A stretch of DNA of 17,280 nt from positions 1 to 17,280 of the forward strand of contig WLDR01000016.1 in NCBI GenBank assembly GCA_009704705.1. Reading direction: 5' to 3'. The notes under the pieces are model-generated. The model searched no databases. It was given only the letters and a program-made list of their open reading frames with translations, and was not told the DNA's origin. Source of the stretch: Actinomycetota bacterium (GTDB lineage: Bacteria; Actinomycetota; Actinomycetes; Actinomycetales; Microbacteriaceae). Both the position numbers and the translations under genes were made by a program. This document shows positions 7,119 to 14,430 of the stretch, in pieces (within the stretch, counting starts at the first letter, position 1; each line of letters starts with the position of its first letter).

Positions 7119-7991
7119 GAACTTGCCGCCCATTTCGAGCAGGCGGCGGATGCGCTCGCCAATCGGCGGGTGGGTCGAGAGCAGGCGCGCCGTAAGGCTG
7201 GGTCGCTCGGGGTCAGAGATCCACATGTGAGCCATGCTCGTCGACTGGCGTGCCATCGGTCGACCGTATTCGTTGAGTTTGTGCAACGCACTCGCCAACG
7301 CTTCGGGGTGACGCGTGGTCAGCGCGCCGGTCGCGTCTGCCAGGTATTCGCGTTGCCGCGAGATGGCCAATTGCACGAACATCGCGAGCAACGGAGCCAG
7401 GATGAATGCCAAGAGCCCGAAAATCATCACGATCGGATTGCCGTTTTCCCGGCTCCCGCGAGCGAAGAACGACATACGCAGAAGCATGTCGGCGATGAAG
7501 CCGATGGCCACGACGAGGCCGAACACAATCATCGAGACGCGAATGTCGTAGTTGCGAACGTGACCGATTTCGTGCGCCATGACACCTTCGAGTTCGGCGT
7601 CGGTCATGATGTCGAGAAGGCCGGTCGTCGCGGCGACGGCTGCGTGCTGAGGGTCACGGCCCGTGGCGAAGGCATTCGGCGCTTCATCGTTGATGATGTA
7701 GACCTTGGGCATCGGGTTGCCGGTGGCGATACTGAGGTTTTCCACGATGCGATACAGGCGAGGATTATCCGCCTTCTGTATTTCAACGGCTCCCGACATC
7801 GACAGCGCTTGCGAGCTCGCTGCCCAGTACTGAATCAGGGCGTAGAAGGCGGCGATGCCGACAACCCAAAACGTGATGGTCACGTCGCCATAGATATAGG
7901 AAGCCAACCACCCGAGACCGCCGATAATCACGACAAAGAAAAGCAGGATGAAGACGGTGTTCCGCTTATTCGCGGCTATCGCTGAGTACAT
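7116..7991 (-). CDS. htpX: Membrane zinc metalloprotease HtpX
   Basis: A 291-residue integral-membrane M48-family protease that degrades misfolded membrane proteins on the cytoplasmic side. Two N-terminal transmembrane helices (about 12-32 and 38-58) precede the catalytic region. The zinc site HEIGH is at 140-144, and the third ligand is E215 in SRQREYLADA. Two more hydrophobic segments (about 153-172 and 187-210) lie between them, as in the family. The N-terminus MYSAIAANKRNTVF is the usual actinobacterial one, so the ATG at 7991 is well supported, yet no Shine-Dalgarno is visible before it. Translation is probably coupled to lemA, whose stop is 15 bases upstream. The lemA-htpX pairing is a recurrent one. 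Confidence 0.95.
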   Translation of the reverse strand: MYSAIAANKRNTVFILLFFVVIIGGLGWLASYIYGDVTITFWVVGIAAFYALIQYWAASSQALSMSGAVEIQKADNPRLYRIVENLSIATGNPMPKVYIINDEAPNAFATGRDPQHAAVAATTGLLDIMTDAELEGVMAHEIGHVRNYDIRVSMIVFGLVVAIGFIADMLLRMSFFARGSRENGNPIVMIFGLLAFILAPLLAMFVQLAISRQREYLADATGALTTRHPEALASALHKLNEYGRPMARQSTSMAHMWISDPERPSLTARLLSTHPPIGERIRRLLEMGGKF

Positions 7992-8006
7992 GAACGAATC
8001 GTGGCG

Positions 8007-8573
8007 TTAGAACTGAACGCGCGGGGGTTCCTGCAAGCTCGCGGCGTCTTCAACGTCGAAGAACTGACGTTCTCCGAAACCGAGGTTCTTGGCCCACGCG
8101 TTGTTCGGGAAGACCTTGATCTTGGTGTTGAACTCACGCACTCCACCGTTGTAGAAGCGACGTGCCGCCTGAATCTTGTCTTCGGTGTCGACGAGCTCGC
8201 CCTGCAACTGCAAGAAGTTCTGACTTGCTTGAAGCTGCGGGTAGGCCTCGGCGACCGCGAAAATGCTCTTGAGTGCAGCCTGCATGTGGTTCTCCGCCAC
8301 AGCGGCTTCCGCCGGACCTTGCGCCGAAATCGTCTCGGAACGAGCCTTGGTGACGGCCTCGAAGACTGCCTTTTCGTGCGATGCGTATCCCTTAACCGAC
8401 TCAATCAGGTTCGGAATCAGGTCGGCACGGCGCTTGAGCTGAACAGTGATGTCGCTCCATGCTTCGTCAACACGAACGTTGAGTGTGACGAGGGCGTTGT
8501 AGGTCGTCCAGAGATAAATGCCAACGACGACAACGAGTGCGACAAGAATGACAATGAGAAGAATCGGATCCAT
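8007..8573 (-). CDS. lemA: LemA family protein
   Basis: A 188-residue protein with an N-terminal membrane helix (about 3-22), an outside tyrosine-rich junction and a long helical-bundle domain. The family signature is clear: YNALVTLNVRVDEAWSDI, then LKRRADLIPNLIESVKGYASHE, and near the end ARRFYNGGVREFN. The exact role is unknown; members occur with htpX or TPM-domain genes and are thought to take part in envelope stress or membrane protein turnover. The ATG at 8573 has TACGAT ending 6 bases upstream. An AGGGG sits only one base from the ATG, too close to work as a normal Shine-Dalgarno. First gene of a lemA-htpX operon. Confidence 0.94.
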   Translation of the reverse strand: MDPILLIVILVALVVVVGIYLWTTYNALVTLNVRVDEAWSDITVQLKRRADLIPNLIESVKGYASHEKAVFEAVTKARSETISAQGPAEAAVAENHMQAALKSIFAVAEAYPQLQASQNFLQLQGELVDTEDKIQAARRFYNGGVREFNTKIKVFPNNAWAKNLGFGERQFFDVEDAASLQEPPRVQF

Positions 8574-8579
8574 GCCCCT

Positions 8580-8585
8580 ATCGTA
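8580..8585 (-). promoter_or_regulatory. -10 box of lemA-htpX, leaderless
   Basis: TACGAT on the minus strand, six bases before the lemA ATG at 8573. A TTGTCA hexamer (8597-8602) is present but only 11 bases away, too close for a normal -35. Confidence 0.5.
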
Positions 8586-8628
8586 CGAGCAAACGCTGAC
8601 AACAAGCCGAACTTTTGTTGTGCGTGCG

Positions 8629-8634
8629 TAGACT
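8629..8634 (+). promoter_or_regulatory. -10 box of the MFS gene, leaderless
   Basis: TAGACT on the plus strand, followed by six bases and the GTG start at 8641. The same hexamer and spacing are used by ilvA. No clear -35 is seen. The lemA promoter fires in the other direction from the same 67-base gap. Confidence 0.52.
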
Positions 8635-8640
8635 TCACAG

Positions 8641-9966
8641 GTGAATCAGCCACGGGCGCACCGCACGCGCATCCACCCCGCGTGGATAGTTGCCGCAGTC
8701 GGCCTCATCGCCTTGATGGCTGCGTCGGGTTTTCGGTCAGCGCCTTCGATGCTCATGATTCCGCTCGAGGAAGAGTTCGGATGGTCGCGCACCGGAATGG
8801 GCCTCGCGATCGGCGTCAACATTCTGCTTTACGGCGTCATCGCACCATTTGCAGCTGCGCTGATGGAGCGCTTCGGAATCAGAATTGTGACGACCGTCGC
8901 ACTGGTGCTCATTTCGCTGGGCATGTTCGCGAGCATGTTCGCCGTGACCGAATGGCAACTCGTGCTGACCTGGGGCGTTATCGTCGGCCTCGGCACCGGG
9001 TCGATGGCCCTCGTGTTCGTCGGGTCCATCGTCAACCTGTGGTTTCGCAAGCGGCAAGGTCTGGTCTCCGGCATCTTGTCGGCAGGGCAAGCAACCGGCC
9101 AACTCGTCTTCTTGCCTCTTGTCTCCAACTTGATTTTGGTTTCAGGATGGCGTGAAGCCACGTTCGTCGTTGCCGCACTCGCACTGCTCGCGGTTCCCAT
9201 CGTGTACATCTTCTTGTGGAACTCGCCCGCCGAACGCGGACGCCTTCCTTACGGGGAGGCAGGAGAGAATCCCCCGCGCATGACGGCGCAGCAAGCCCGG
9301 GCACGTCGCCGGGCATTGGCGAGCGACGGACCCAACGCCGCCGTACGCGCACTGAGCGCGCTGAAAAAAGCAAGCAAAGTGCCCTCGTTCTGGGCGCTCG
9401 TTGCGGGTTTTGCGATCTGCGGCATCTCGACCAATGGGCTTGTCGGTGCGCACTTCATTCCCGCCGCCCACGACCACGGCATGAGTCAACCCGTTGCGGC
9501 CGCGTTACTGGCCGCGGTCGGCGTATTCGATGTGGTCGGAACGATTCTCTCGGGATGGTTGACCGATCGGGTGAATCCGCGCATCCTGCTGGCCATTTAC
9601 TACGCCGGGCGAGGCCTGTCACTCTTGGCGCTCCCCGCACTGCTTTCAGCGACACCCGGTCCGCCGCTCATTCTGTTCATCGTGTTCTACGGGCTGGACT
9701 GGGTGGCGACGGTTCCGCCGACCATGGCGATTTGTCGTGAGGTCTTCGGCGCCAAGGACGGAACCATCGTTTTTGGTTGGGTCTTCACCGCTCACCAGGT
9801 CGGCGCATCGATCGCCGCCGTTCTCGCCGGAGTCGTGCGCGACCAAACGGGCGAATACACACTCGCGTGGTTGTCGGCTGCCGTGTTGTGCGCCGTCGCT
9901 GCCGCTGTGAGTCTGTCGATTAAGAAGGTTAAGACAGAACCCGCAGAGCCGGTTCGTCAGACCTAG
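8641..9966 (+). CDS. MFS transporter, monocarboxylate/oxalate-formate-like
   Basis: A 441-residue major facilitator with about 12 hydrophobic helices in two halves joined by a basic cytoplasmic loop (about 197-240, including ARARRRALAS). The N-terminal half has the MIPLEEEFGWSRTGMGLAIGVNILLYG pattern seen in MCT-like and oxalate/formate-type transporters (cut here to family level only), and the second half a GWLTDRVNPR segment resembling the intracellular loop motif of MFS proteins. Substrate cannot be read from sequence; a small carboxylate is plausible. Start is GTG with a leaderless -10 box. Its stop overlaps that of the convergent PucR gene in a shared CTAG at 9963-9966. It may or may not belong functionally to the catabolic locus on its right. 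Confidence 0.87.
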   Translation: MNQPRAHRTRIHPAWIVAAVGLIALMAASGFRSAPSMLMIPLEEEFGWSRTGMGLAIGVNILLYGVIAPFAAALMERFGIRIVTTVALVLISLGMFASMFAVTEWQLVLTWGVIVGLGTGSMALVFVGSIVNLWFRKRQGLVSGILSAGQATGQLVFLPLVSNLILVSGWREATFVVAALALLAVPIVYIFLWNSPAERGRLPYGEAGENPPRMTAQQARARRRALASDGPNAAVRALSALKKASKVPSFWALVAGFAICGISTNGLVGAHFIPAAHDHGMSQPVAAALLAAVGVFDVVGTILSGWLTDRVNPRILLAIYYAGRGLSLLALPALLSATPGPPLILFIVFYGLDWVATVPPTMAICREVFGAKDGTIVFGWVFTAHQVGASIAAVLAGVVRDQTGEYTLAWLSAAVLCAVAAAVSLSIKKVKTEPAEPVRQT

Positions 9967-11354
9967 GTCAGCGGCCTGATGAGCCGGTGGCCAATCTTTG
10001 CTTTGTGCTCCGCGGCCCATATGGCGATGTACAAGTCGACCGACTCCAACAAGCGTTGCGGGTCGCGACCGGTGAGCGCGCGAATGCGTTCGAGTCGATT
10101 TCGCACGGTGTTGACGTGAACACCGAGGGCATCTCCCGTCGCCATGATGTTTTGGTTGAGGTGAAGGTACGTTCGCAGTGTTTCGAGTAGGCCACCCCGG
10201 CCGCTGTCGTCTGCAGCCTCAATGGGAGCAAGAAGCTGCTCGATAAAGGTGGAGAGCTGCTCGAACGGGACTTGCTCGAGCAGAGCATCCACCGACACAA
10301 TCTCGGTCGGCCCAGCAACACCGCCCTTGCTGCGGGCGAGTTTGAACGCCGAACGAGATTCGGTCAGGCCCCGGCGGAGCGTCGTCAAAGAAACGAGCGA
10401 GCTGTAACCGCACACCAGTCCCATGCTGGAAATGGAATCGACGGGCTCGTCGCCGGAAATGACAATTGTGTCTCGAGCTGTGACTCCAATAAGTGCATTG
10501 GGCCACATCTTGGCGATGCTACTTTCGCTCCCGCGCGGCCAACGAGACACCCGCAAGTTTGCCGTGTCAAGAGAAAGTGCATCAAAGTCGGGCGCGGCTG
10601 CGGCCGGATGCGCGAGCCCCTTCTCGATCAAATCGATGAGTTGTCCGACCTGTTGCAACTTTTCATTGTGTGCGCGATCTGTTTCGCGGCGAGAGAACTC
10701 GACAAGACTTCCGAGTTGCTCGAGAAACTCGGCCGAAGGTACTTTGCCTCCCGCGTTCGTTGCTGACTCGGCAGGCGCGTTCGTACCGATTGTCATGCGG
10801 CCCGACGCGGGTGCGCCGACAACAATCTCGCGTGAGAGTGACGTGCTCGCCAAATCGATGAGGTCTTTCTCGCTCGCGCCGGCTCGGGCTAGAGAAAACA
10901 ATTGCGAGAGCAACGCCGTTTCTTGTCGTCGAACCTCGCTTTCGCGTTCAGTGCGTTTTTTGAGCAGAGCATCATTGACAGCCAAGAACGGAACACCGTG
11001 AGGAACAAGCAGAAGTGGAATGTTGCTCCCGGCACACGCTTCGATGAGAGCCCGAGGTGGTTCGAGGTGCACCTCACCGAGCCCCAGCGCGATGGCGGAT
11101 GCTCCGGCGTTTGTGACGGCTTCAACGAAACGACGTGCTTCTCGCGACTCAACGAGAGAGCTACCCAGTGTGCACACCAACTCGTATTGCCGAAGATGCG
11201 GTCTCGGATCAATCTGTTCGGTCGCGTGAACCCACGAAACGGGCACCGCCGCCGCGCCTTCGGGCAATAGGGCGGCCTCTATCGCCAGATCAGGAGCGGA
11301 AAGCAGGTCACCTATCGTGACGAGAAGATCGGAGTCGAGCACGTCGGTCTGCAT
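9963..11354 (-). CDS. PucR-type transcriptional regulator
   Basis: A 463-residue regulator. The N-terminal PucR-like sensory domain (about 10-135) begins VTIGDLLSAP. A less conserved GGDEF-like middle follows, and the C-terminal PucR helix-turn-helix (about 395-450) reads YLHLNQNIMATGDALGVHVNTVRNRLERI. PucR proteins usually activate neighbouring catabolic operons for purines, polyamines, GABA or other nitrogen compounds. This one is divergent from the permease that heads a nitrogen-compound operon, so it is the likely specific regulator. I place the start at the ATG at 11354, not at the GTG at 11408: the ATG gives the usual N-terminus, and TACAAT ends exactly 6 bases before it. An inverted repeat overlapping that -10 box suggests autoregulation. 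Confidence 0.9.
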   Translation of the reverse strand: MQTDVLDSDLLVTIGDLLSAPDLAIEAALLPEGAAAVPVSWVHATEQIDPRPHLRQYELVCTLGSSLVESREARRFVEAVTNAGASAIALGLGEVHLEPPRALIEACAGSNIPLLLVPHGVPFLAVNDALLKKRTERESEVRRQETALLSQLFSLARAGASEKDLIDLASTSLSREIVVGAPASGRMTIGTNAPAESATNAGGKVPSAEFLEQLGSLVEFSRRETDRAHNEKLQQVGQLIDLIEKGLAHPAAAAPDFDALSLDTANLRVSRWPRGSESSIAKMWPNALIGVTARDTIVISGDEPVDSISSMGLVCGYSSLVSLTTLRRGLTESRSAFKLARSKGGVAGPTEIVSVDALLEQVPFEQLSTFIEQLLAPIEAADDSGRGGLLETLRTYLHLNQNIMATGDALGVHVNTVRNRLERIRALTGRDPQRLLESVDLYIAIWAAEHKAKIGHRLIRPLT

Positions 11355-11360
11355 GGCGCA

Positions 11361-11366
11361 ATTGTA
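11361..11366 (-). promoter_or_regulatory. -10 box of the pucR-type gene, leaderless
   Basis: TACAAT on the minus strand (5/6 match to consensus), six bases before the ATG at 11354. It overlaps the left arm of the inverted repeat at 11362-11377, so any protein bound there would cover the promoter. Confidence 0.58.
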
Positions 11367-11377
11367 GCTTTCTACAA
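11362..11377. repeat. Inverted repeat TTGTAG-N4-CTACAA, candidate operator
   Basis: TTGTAGctttCTACAA, a perfect 6-base inverted repeat with a 4-base centre, sits over the -10 region of the pucR-type gene. It is the strongest symmetric element in the 129-base gap between the two divergent genes. Binding by the PucR-type protein itself is inferred, not shown. Confidence 0.5.
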
Positions 11378-11386
11378 CCCTTAGCG

Positions 11387-11398
11387 TCACTTTTGTGA
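11387..11398. repeat. Inverted repeat TCAC-N4-GTGA
   Basis: TCACttttGTGA, a perfect 4-base inverted repeat with a 4-base AT centre, its midpoint 23 bases from that of the stronger repeat. It includes most of the first TTGTGAAA element (11393-11400). Short enough to be chance, but its position in the control region makes it worth listing. Confidence 0.3.
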
Positions 11399-11433
11399 AA
11401 TTTGCCACGAAATCTCGCCAATTCGTTGTGAAA
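11393..11433 (+). repeat. Direct repeat of TTGTGAAA, 33 bases apart
   Basis: The octamer TTGTGAAA occurs at 11393-11400 and 11426-11433, roughly three helical turns apart, upstream of the permease. The same octamer occurs inverted (TTTCACAA) at 16323-16330, just before the semialdehyde dehydrogenase gene. The second copy lies inside a wider inverted repeat, ATTCG at 11421-11425 and CGAAT at 11435-11439. Candidate activator sites for the catabolic operon. Confidence 0.38.
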
Positions 11434-11483
11434 GCGAATAATGGGGTTGCACATTTTCACCCCTACTTCAAGAGGAGCGCGTT

Positions 11484-12944
11484 TTGTCCAACTCATCTGC
11501 AACGACGCAGAGCCAAACCCTGAAACGAGATTTCTCGTTCGGATCGGCCTTTGCGTTCGCTTTCGCATTCATCTCGCCCATCGTGGCCCTGTACGGAATT
11601 TACGGTCTCGCGATTTCCACCGCTGGTCCGTCATTCTGGTGGGGCTTCCTCATCGTGTTCGGCGGCCAGTTGCTCGTCGCACTCGTATTCGCAATGCTCG
11701 TTTCGCGATGGCCCCTGGAAGGGTCCATTTATCAGTGGACAGCCGGCCTCGCCGGGCGCGGTACCGCGTGGTTCGCTGGTTGGGTCTACATCTGGACTCT
11801 GATCATCGCCATGGCGACCGTTGCACTCGGCGCAGCCGGGTTCATCGCCAATCTGCTCGGCATGACCGAACCCAGCGGCACCGACAAGGCCCTGATTGCA
11901 TTCGTCGTGCTCGTTGTGGGGACGGTAATCAACCTGGCCGGTCGCGGAATCCTCAAGGGATTCATGTACGCGAGCATCGTCGCTGAGGTTATTGGCTCGA
12001 TTGGTCTCGGCATCTGGTTGCTCGCAACATCTCGCGTGCAGGACTTCTCCGTGCTGTTCGACGGTGGCGCCAGCATTGATGTTGCTGACGGATACTTCAG
12101 CCTGACCGGTTCGTTCCTCGTCGCCATGGTCTTCATCGGCTTCTCGTTCGTCGGATTCGAAAGTGCTGGATCCATTGCCGAAGAGGTGCGCGAGCCAAAG
12201 AAGAACCTGCCCAAGGCAGTGCTCTTCTCGATCACGTTCATCGCGATTGTCGTCATGTTCTCGAGCCTCGCGATCATTTTGGCCACGCCAACCAACGCCG
12301 CTGACCTCCCCGGTTACGACGTTGACCCCGTCTACACGGTCTTGACGGCTGCTCTCGGTCAGGGTGTCGCACTGCCGGTTCAGGCTCTCTTTGCTATCGG
12401 CTTCATCGCGAGCTTCTTGGCACTGCAGACGTCTGCATCGCGCATGATTTGGGCTCTTGCCCGAGACAACGCGTTGCCGTTCTCGGCCTCGCTGGCCAAG
12501 TTGAGCAAGAACCAGCGTCAGCCCGTCGTGCCCATTCTGATCACCACGGTTATCGGAACAGCCTTGTTCCTGTTGAGCAACGTTGCGACGGACCTCTACA
12601 TCCTGATGGTCAACTTCACATCCGGTGGCTTCTACCTGAGCTTCCTGTTCCCGGTCTTGGCATTTGTCATCGCTGTGTTCGGTGGCAAGTGGAAGTCCGG
12701 TCCGTTCTCGCTCGGCAAGGCATCCGGCTTCGTCGGAGTTCTTGCGCTGGTGTGGATCATCTTCGAACTGCTCAACATCGCGTGGCCGCGTCCGTTCTGG
12801 GGCAACCCATGGCTTGACTGGTCTGTCGTTGTTGGCGCTGTCGGTATTGGCATCGTCGGCGTGATCATTTACCTGAGCCGTCGTTCACGAATCCTGAGCG
12901 CCAAGTCGGCAGTCGACAAGCTCGACGCGGCTGACTCGAAGTAA
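11484..12944 (+). CDS. APC-superfamily amino acid/amine permease
   Basis: A 486-residue secondary transporter of the APC superfamily with about 12 transmembrane helices. The first helix carries FISPIVALYG, the unwound substrate-binding segment of the APC fold. A conserved SFVGFESAGSIAEEVREPKKNLPKA stretch (residues about 218-243) is characteristic of the amino-acid/choline and GABA-permease-like branch. It most likely imports a cationic or zwitterionic nitrogen compound. The start is a TTG at 11484, set by AGAGGAG ending 6 bases before it; there is no nearby ATG in frame. As the first gene of the operon, divergent from the PucR-type regulator, it probably brings in the substrate for the enzymes downstream. 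The C-terminus is cytoplasmic and charged. Confidence 0.9.
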   Translation: MSNSSATTQSQTLKRDFSFGSAFAFAFAFISPIVALYGIYGLAISTAGPSFWWGFLIVFGGQLLVALVFAMLVSRWPLEGSIYQWTAGLAGRGTAWFAGWVYIWTLIIAMATVALGAAGFIANLLGMTEPSGTDKALIAFVVLVVGTVINLAGRGILKGFMYASIVAEVIGSIGLGIWLLATSRVQDFSVLFDGGASIDVADGYFSLTGSFLVAMVFIGFSFVGFESAGSIAEEVREPKKNLPKAVLFSITFIAIVVMFSSLAIILATPTNAADLPGYDVDPVYTVLTAALGQGVALPVQALFAIGFIASFLALQTSASRMIWALARDNALPFSASLAKLSKNQRQPVVPILITTVIGTALFLLSNVATDLYILMVNFTSGGFYLSFLFPVLAFVIAVFGGKWKSGPFSLGKASGFVGVLALVWIIFELLNIAWPRPFWGNPWLDWSVVVGAVGIGIVGVIIYLSRRSRILSAKSAVDKLDAADSK

Positions 12945-12945
12945 C

Positions 12946-12952
12946 AGAAGGA
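12946..12952 (+). promoter_or_regulatory. Shine-Dalgarno that places an ATC start
   Basis: AGAAGGA ends 6 bases before the ATC at 12959, the normal spacing. It lies in the 14-base gap after the permease stop. It supports initiation at 12959 rather than at the ATG at 12998, which has no comparable sequence before it. Confidence 0.6.
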
Positions 12953-12958
12953 CGAGTC

Positions 12959-13651
12959 ATCAAAAAAGTAGTTCTCGTAACCGGCTCTGCTGGTGGCATG
13001 GGAATTGCCATCGCCCAGCGACTGACTGCCTCCGGCATGTCAGTCGCTGGGCTGGACCGGTCGCCGTCTGCCGCATGTGAAATCTCATTCGTCGGCGATG
13101 TCACGTCGGCCGACGATGTCATTCATGCGGTGACGGAGACCGAAAAAACACTGGGACCGATTTATGCGGTAGTCAGCGGAGCCGGTCACTATGAAAGCGT
13201 TCCCTTCACTGACGTGACAGACGAGCAAGCGCAACGCATGCTGCGCGTTCACCTCGGCGGATTTTTTGCCTGCGCTCAGGCGGTCTTGCCTGGGATGATC
13301 GCGCGCAAAGAGGGCAGCCTTATCGCGATCACCAGCGAGCTGGCCGTCGGAGGTGGCGACCGCGACTCGCACTACGCGGCAGCAAAGGGTGCCGTGCTCG
13401 GCGTAGTTCGTAGCCTGGCGACCGAACTCGCACCCACGGGAGTTCGAGTGAACTCTGTTGCACCCGGACCGACCAACACACCACTTCTGGCGCCCGACTC
13501 CCCGTGGCGTGCACCCGAATACCTTGCGACTCTTCCGACCGGAGATCTTGCCCAACCCCTCGATGTTGCTCTCTGTGTTGAGTACCTCATTTCCGGAGCG
13601 CAGTTCATGACCGGCGAAGTGCTCAATCCAAACTCGGGAGCGGTGATCTGA
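12959..13651 (+). CDS. Short-chain dehydrogenase/reductase (likely NAD-dependent), apparent ATC start
   Basis: A 230-residue classical SDR. Reading from 12959 gives K-K-V-V-L-V-T-G-S-A-G-G-M-G, with the Rossmann TGxxxGxG motif at 8-15. D33 at the end of the second strand (GLDRS) predicts NAD(H). The catalytic set is S126, Y139 and K143 (YAAAK); the usual tetrad Asn is replaced by His at 98 (VHLGG). Between the in-frame stop at 12932 and the Rossmann motif there is no ATG, GTG, TTG or CTG. The first ATG (12998) would delete the first strand and half the glycine loop, so I place the start at ATC 12959. It may oxidise a hydroxy-acid or amino-alcohol intermediate; the substrate is unknown. The next gene starts 2 bases after its stop. 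Confidence 0.85.
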   Translation: MKKVVLVTGSAGGMGIAIAQRLTASGMSVAGLDRSPSAACEISFVGDVTSADDVIHAVTETEKTLGPIYAVVSGAGHYESVPFTDVTDEQAQRMLRVHLGGFFACAQAVLPGMIARKEGSLIAITSELAVGGGDRDSHYAAAKGAVLGVVRSLATELAPTGVRVNSVAPGPTNTPLLAPDSPWRAPEYLATLPTGDLAQPLDVALCVEYLISGAQFMTGEVLNPNSGAVI

Positions 13652-13653
13652 CG

Positions 13654-14430
13654 ATGGACACGTACGCGGGCTCGCTATCGGGAAAGACCGTTCTCGTCAC
13701 CGGTGCAACGGGCGGAATCGGGCTGGCACACACAGCCGAATTTCGACGTGCCGGAGCTGACGTTTTTGCCCACGCCCGCAAGAAGTCCGATGAATTGACT
13801 GAACTTGAACAGGCCACCGGTGCTCGCGGCATCGTCGGCGACCTCGGCACGCCCGAAGCCTGCCGTCAACTGGTGCGTGACGTCGTTGCCGCCAGCGGCA
13901 AGCTCGATGTGCTCGTGGCTAATCACGCCACCATGACGATGGCGCCACTCGTCGAAGCCGACGCCTCGGACTGGTGGCGGGTCGTCGATACGAATCTGCT
14001 CGGCACCTACGCGATGGTGCAAGAGGCCGTGCGCGTCATGCGAGAGCAGGGCACGGGAGGAAGAATCGTCGTCATAGTCAGCGAGTGGGGCGTGATCGGA
14101 TGGCCAGACGCAACCGCCTACGCGGCCTCAAAATCGGGGCTCATCAGTCTGGTGAAGTGTCTCGGGCGAGAACTCGCCCCCGAGGGCATCCTCGTCAATG
14201 CGATCGCCCCCGGAGTGATTGATACTCCTCAACTGAACGTTGACGCTGTGGCGGCCGGAGTTTCACTCGCCGAAATGCATGCGATTTACGCGGCTGACAT
14301 TCCACTCGGACGCATCGGCCATCCGGAAGAAATTGCCGAGGCCGCCGTTTTTCTTGCCCAACCTGACTTGAAGGCAATGGCCGGGCAAGTTGTGCAGGTC
14401 AACGGCGGGTCAACCCGCACCCGAGCTTGA
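13654..14430 (+). CDS. Short-chain dehydrogenase/reductase (likely NADP-dependent)
   Basis: A 258-residue classical SDR. The cofactor loop TGATGGIG is at 16-23, and R42 with neighbouring lysines (HARKK) after the second strand points to NADP(H), unlike the preceding SDR. The full tetrad is present: N114, S143, Y156 and K160 (YAASK). The NNAG-type motif is altered to ANHAT. The C-terminus ends in the usual GQVVQVNGG-type strand. It begins 2 bases after the upstream SDR, so the two are translationally linked. Sequence similarity to the upstream SDR is only at the family level, so this is not a recent duplication. The pair might act in sequence, in opposite directions, or as a heteromer. Substrate unknown. 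Confidence 0.9.
   Translation: MDTYAGSLSGKTVLVTGATGGIGLAHTAEFRRAGADVFAHARKKSDELTELEQATGARGIVGDLGTPEACRQLVRDVVAASGKLDVLVANHATMTMAPLVEADASDWWRVVDTNLLGTYAMVQEAVRVMREQGTGGRIVVIVSEWGVIGWPDATAYAASKSGLISLVKCLGRELAPEGILVNAIAPGVIDTPQLNVDAVAAGVSLAEMHAIYAADIPLGRIGHPEEIAEAAVFLAQPDLKAMAGQVVQVNGGSTRTRA

Noticed and set aside
7170..7985. Open frame of 271 codons opposite htpX
   Set aside because: Antisense shadow of htpX with no domain and no ribosome site.
8001..9155. Open frame of 384 codons spanning lemA and the start of the MFS gene
   Set aside because: It runs antisense to lemA and then out of frame in the MFS gene; the Arg-rich, low-hydrophobicity translation is typical of a wrong frame.
11355..11408. 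54-base N-terminal extension of the PucR-type protein from a GTG at 11408
   Set aside because: The extension contains the -10 box TACAAT and the inverted repeat, and the ATG at 11354 gives the usual N-terminus.
11437..11442. AATAAT as a -10 box for the permease operon
   Set aside because: No acceptable -35 hexamer at 16-18 bases; the TTGCCA at 11402-11407 is 29 bases away.
11441..11986. Frame of 181 codons starting at an ATG upstream of the permease
   Set aside because: It overlaps the permease in another frame, is Arg/His-rich and lacks a Shine-Dalgarno. The real start is the TTG at 11484 behind AGAGGAG.
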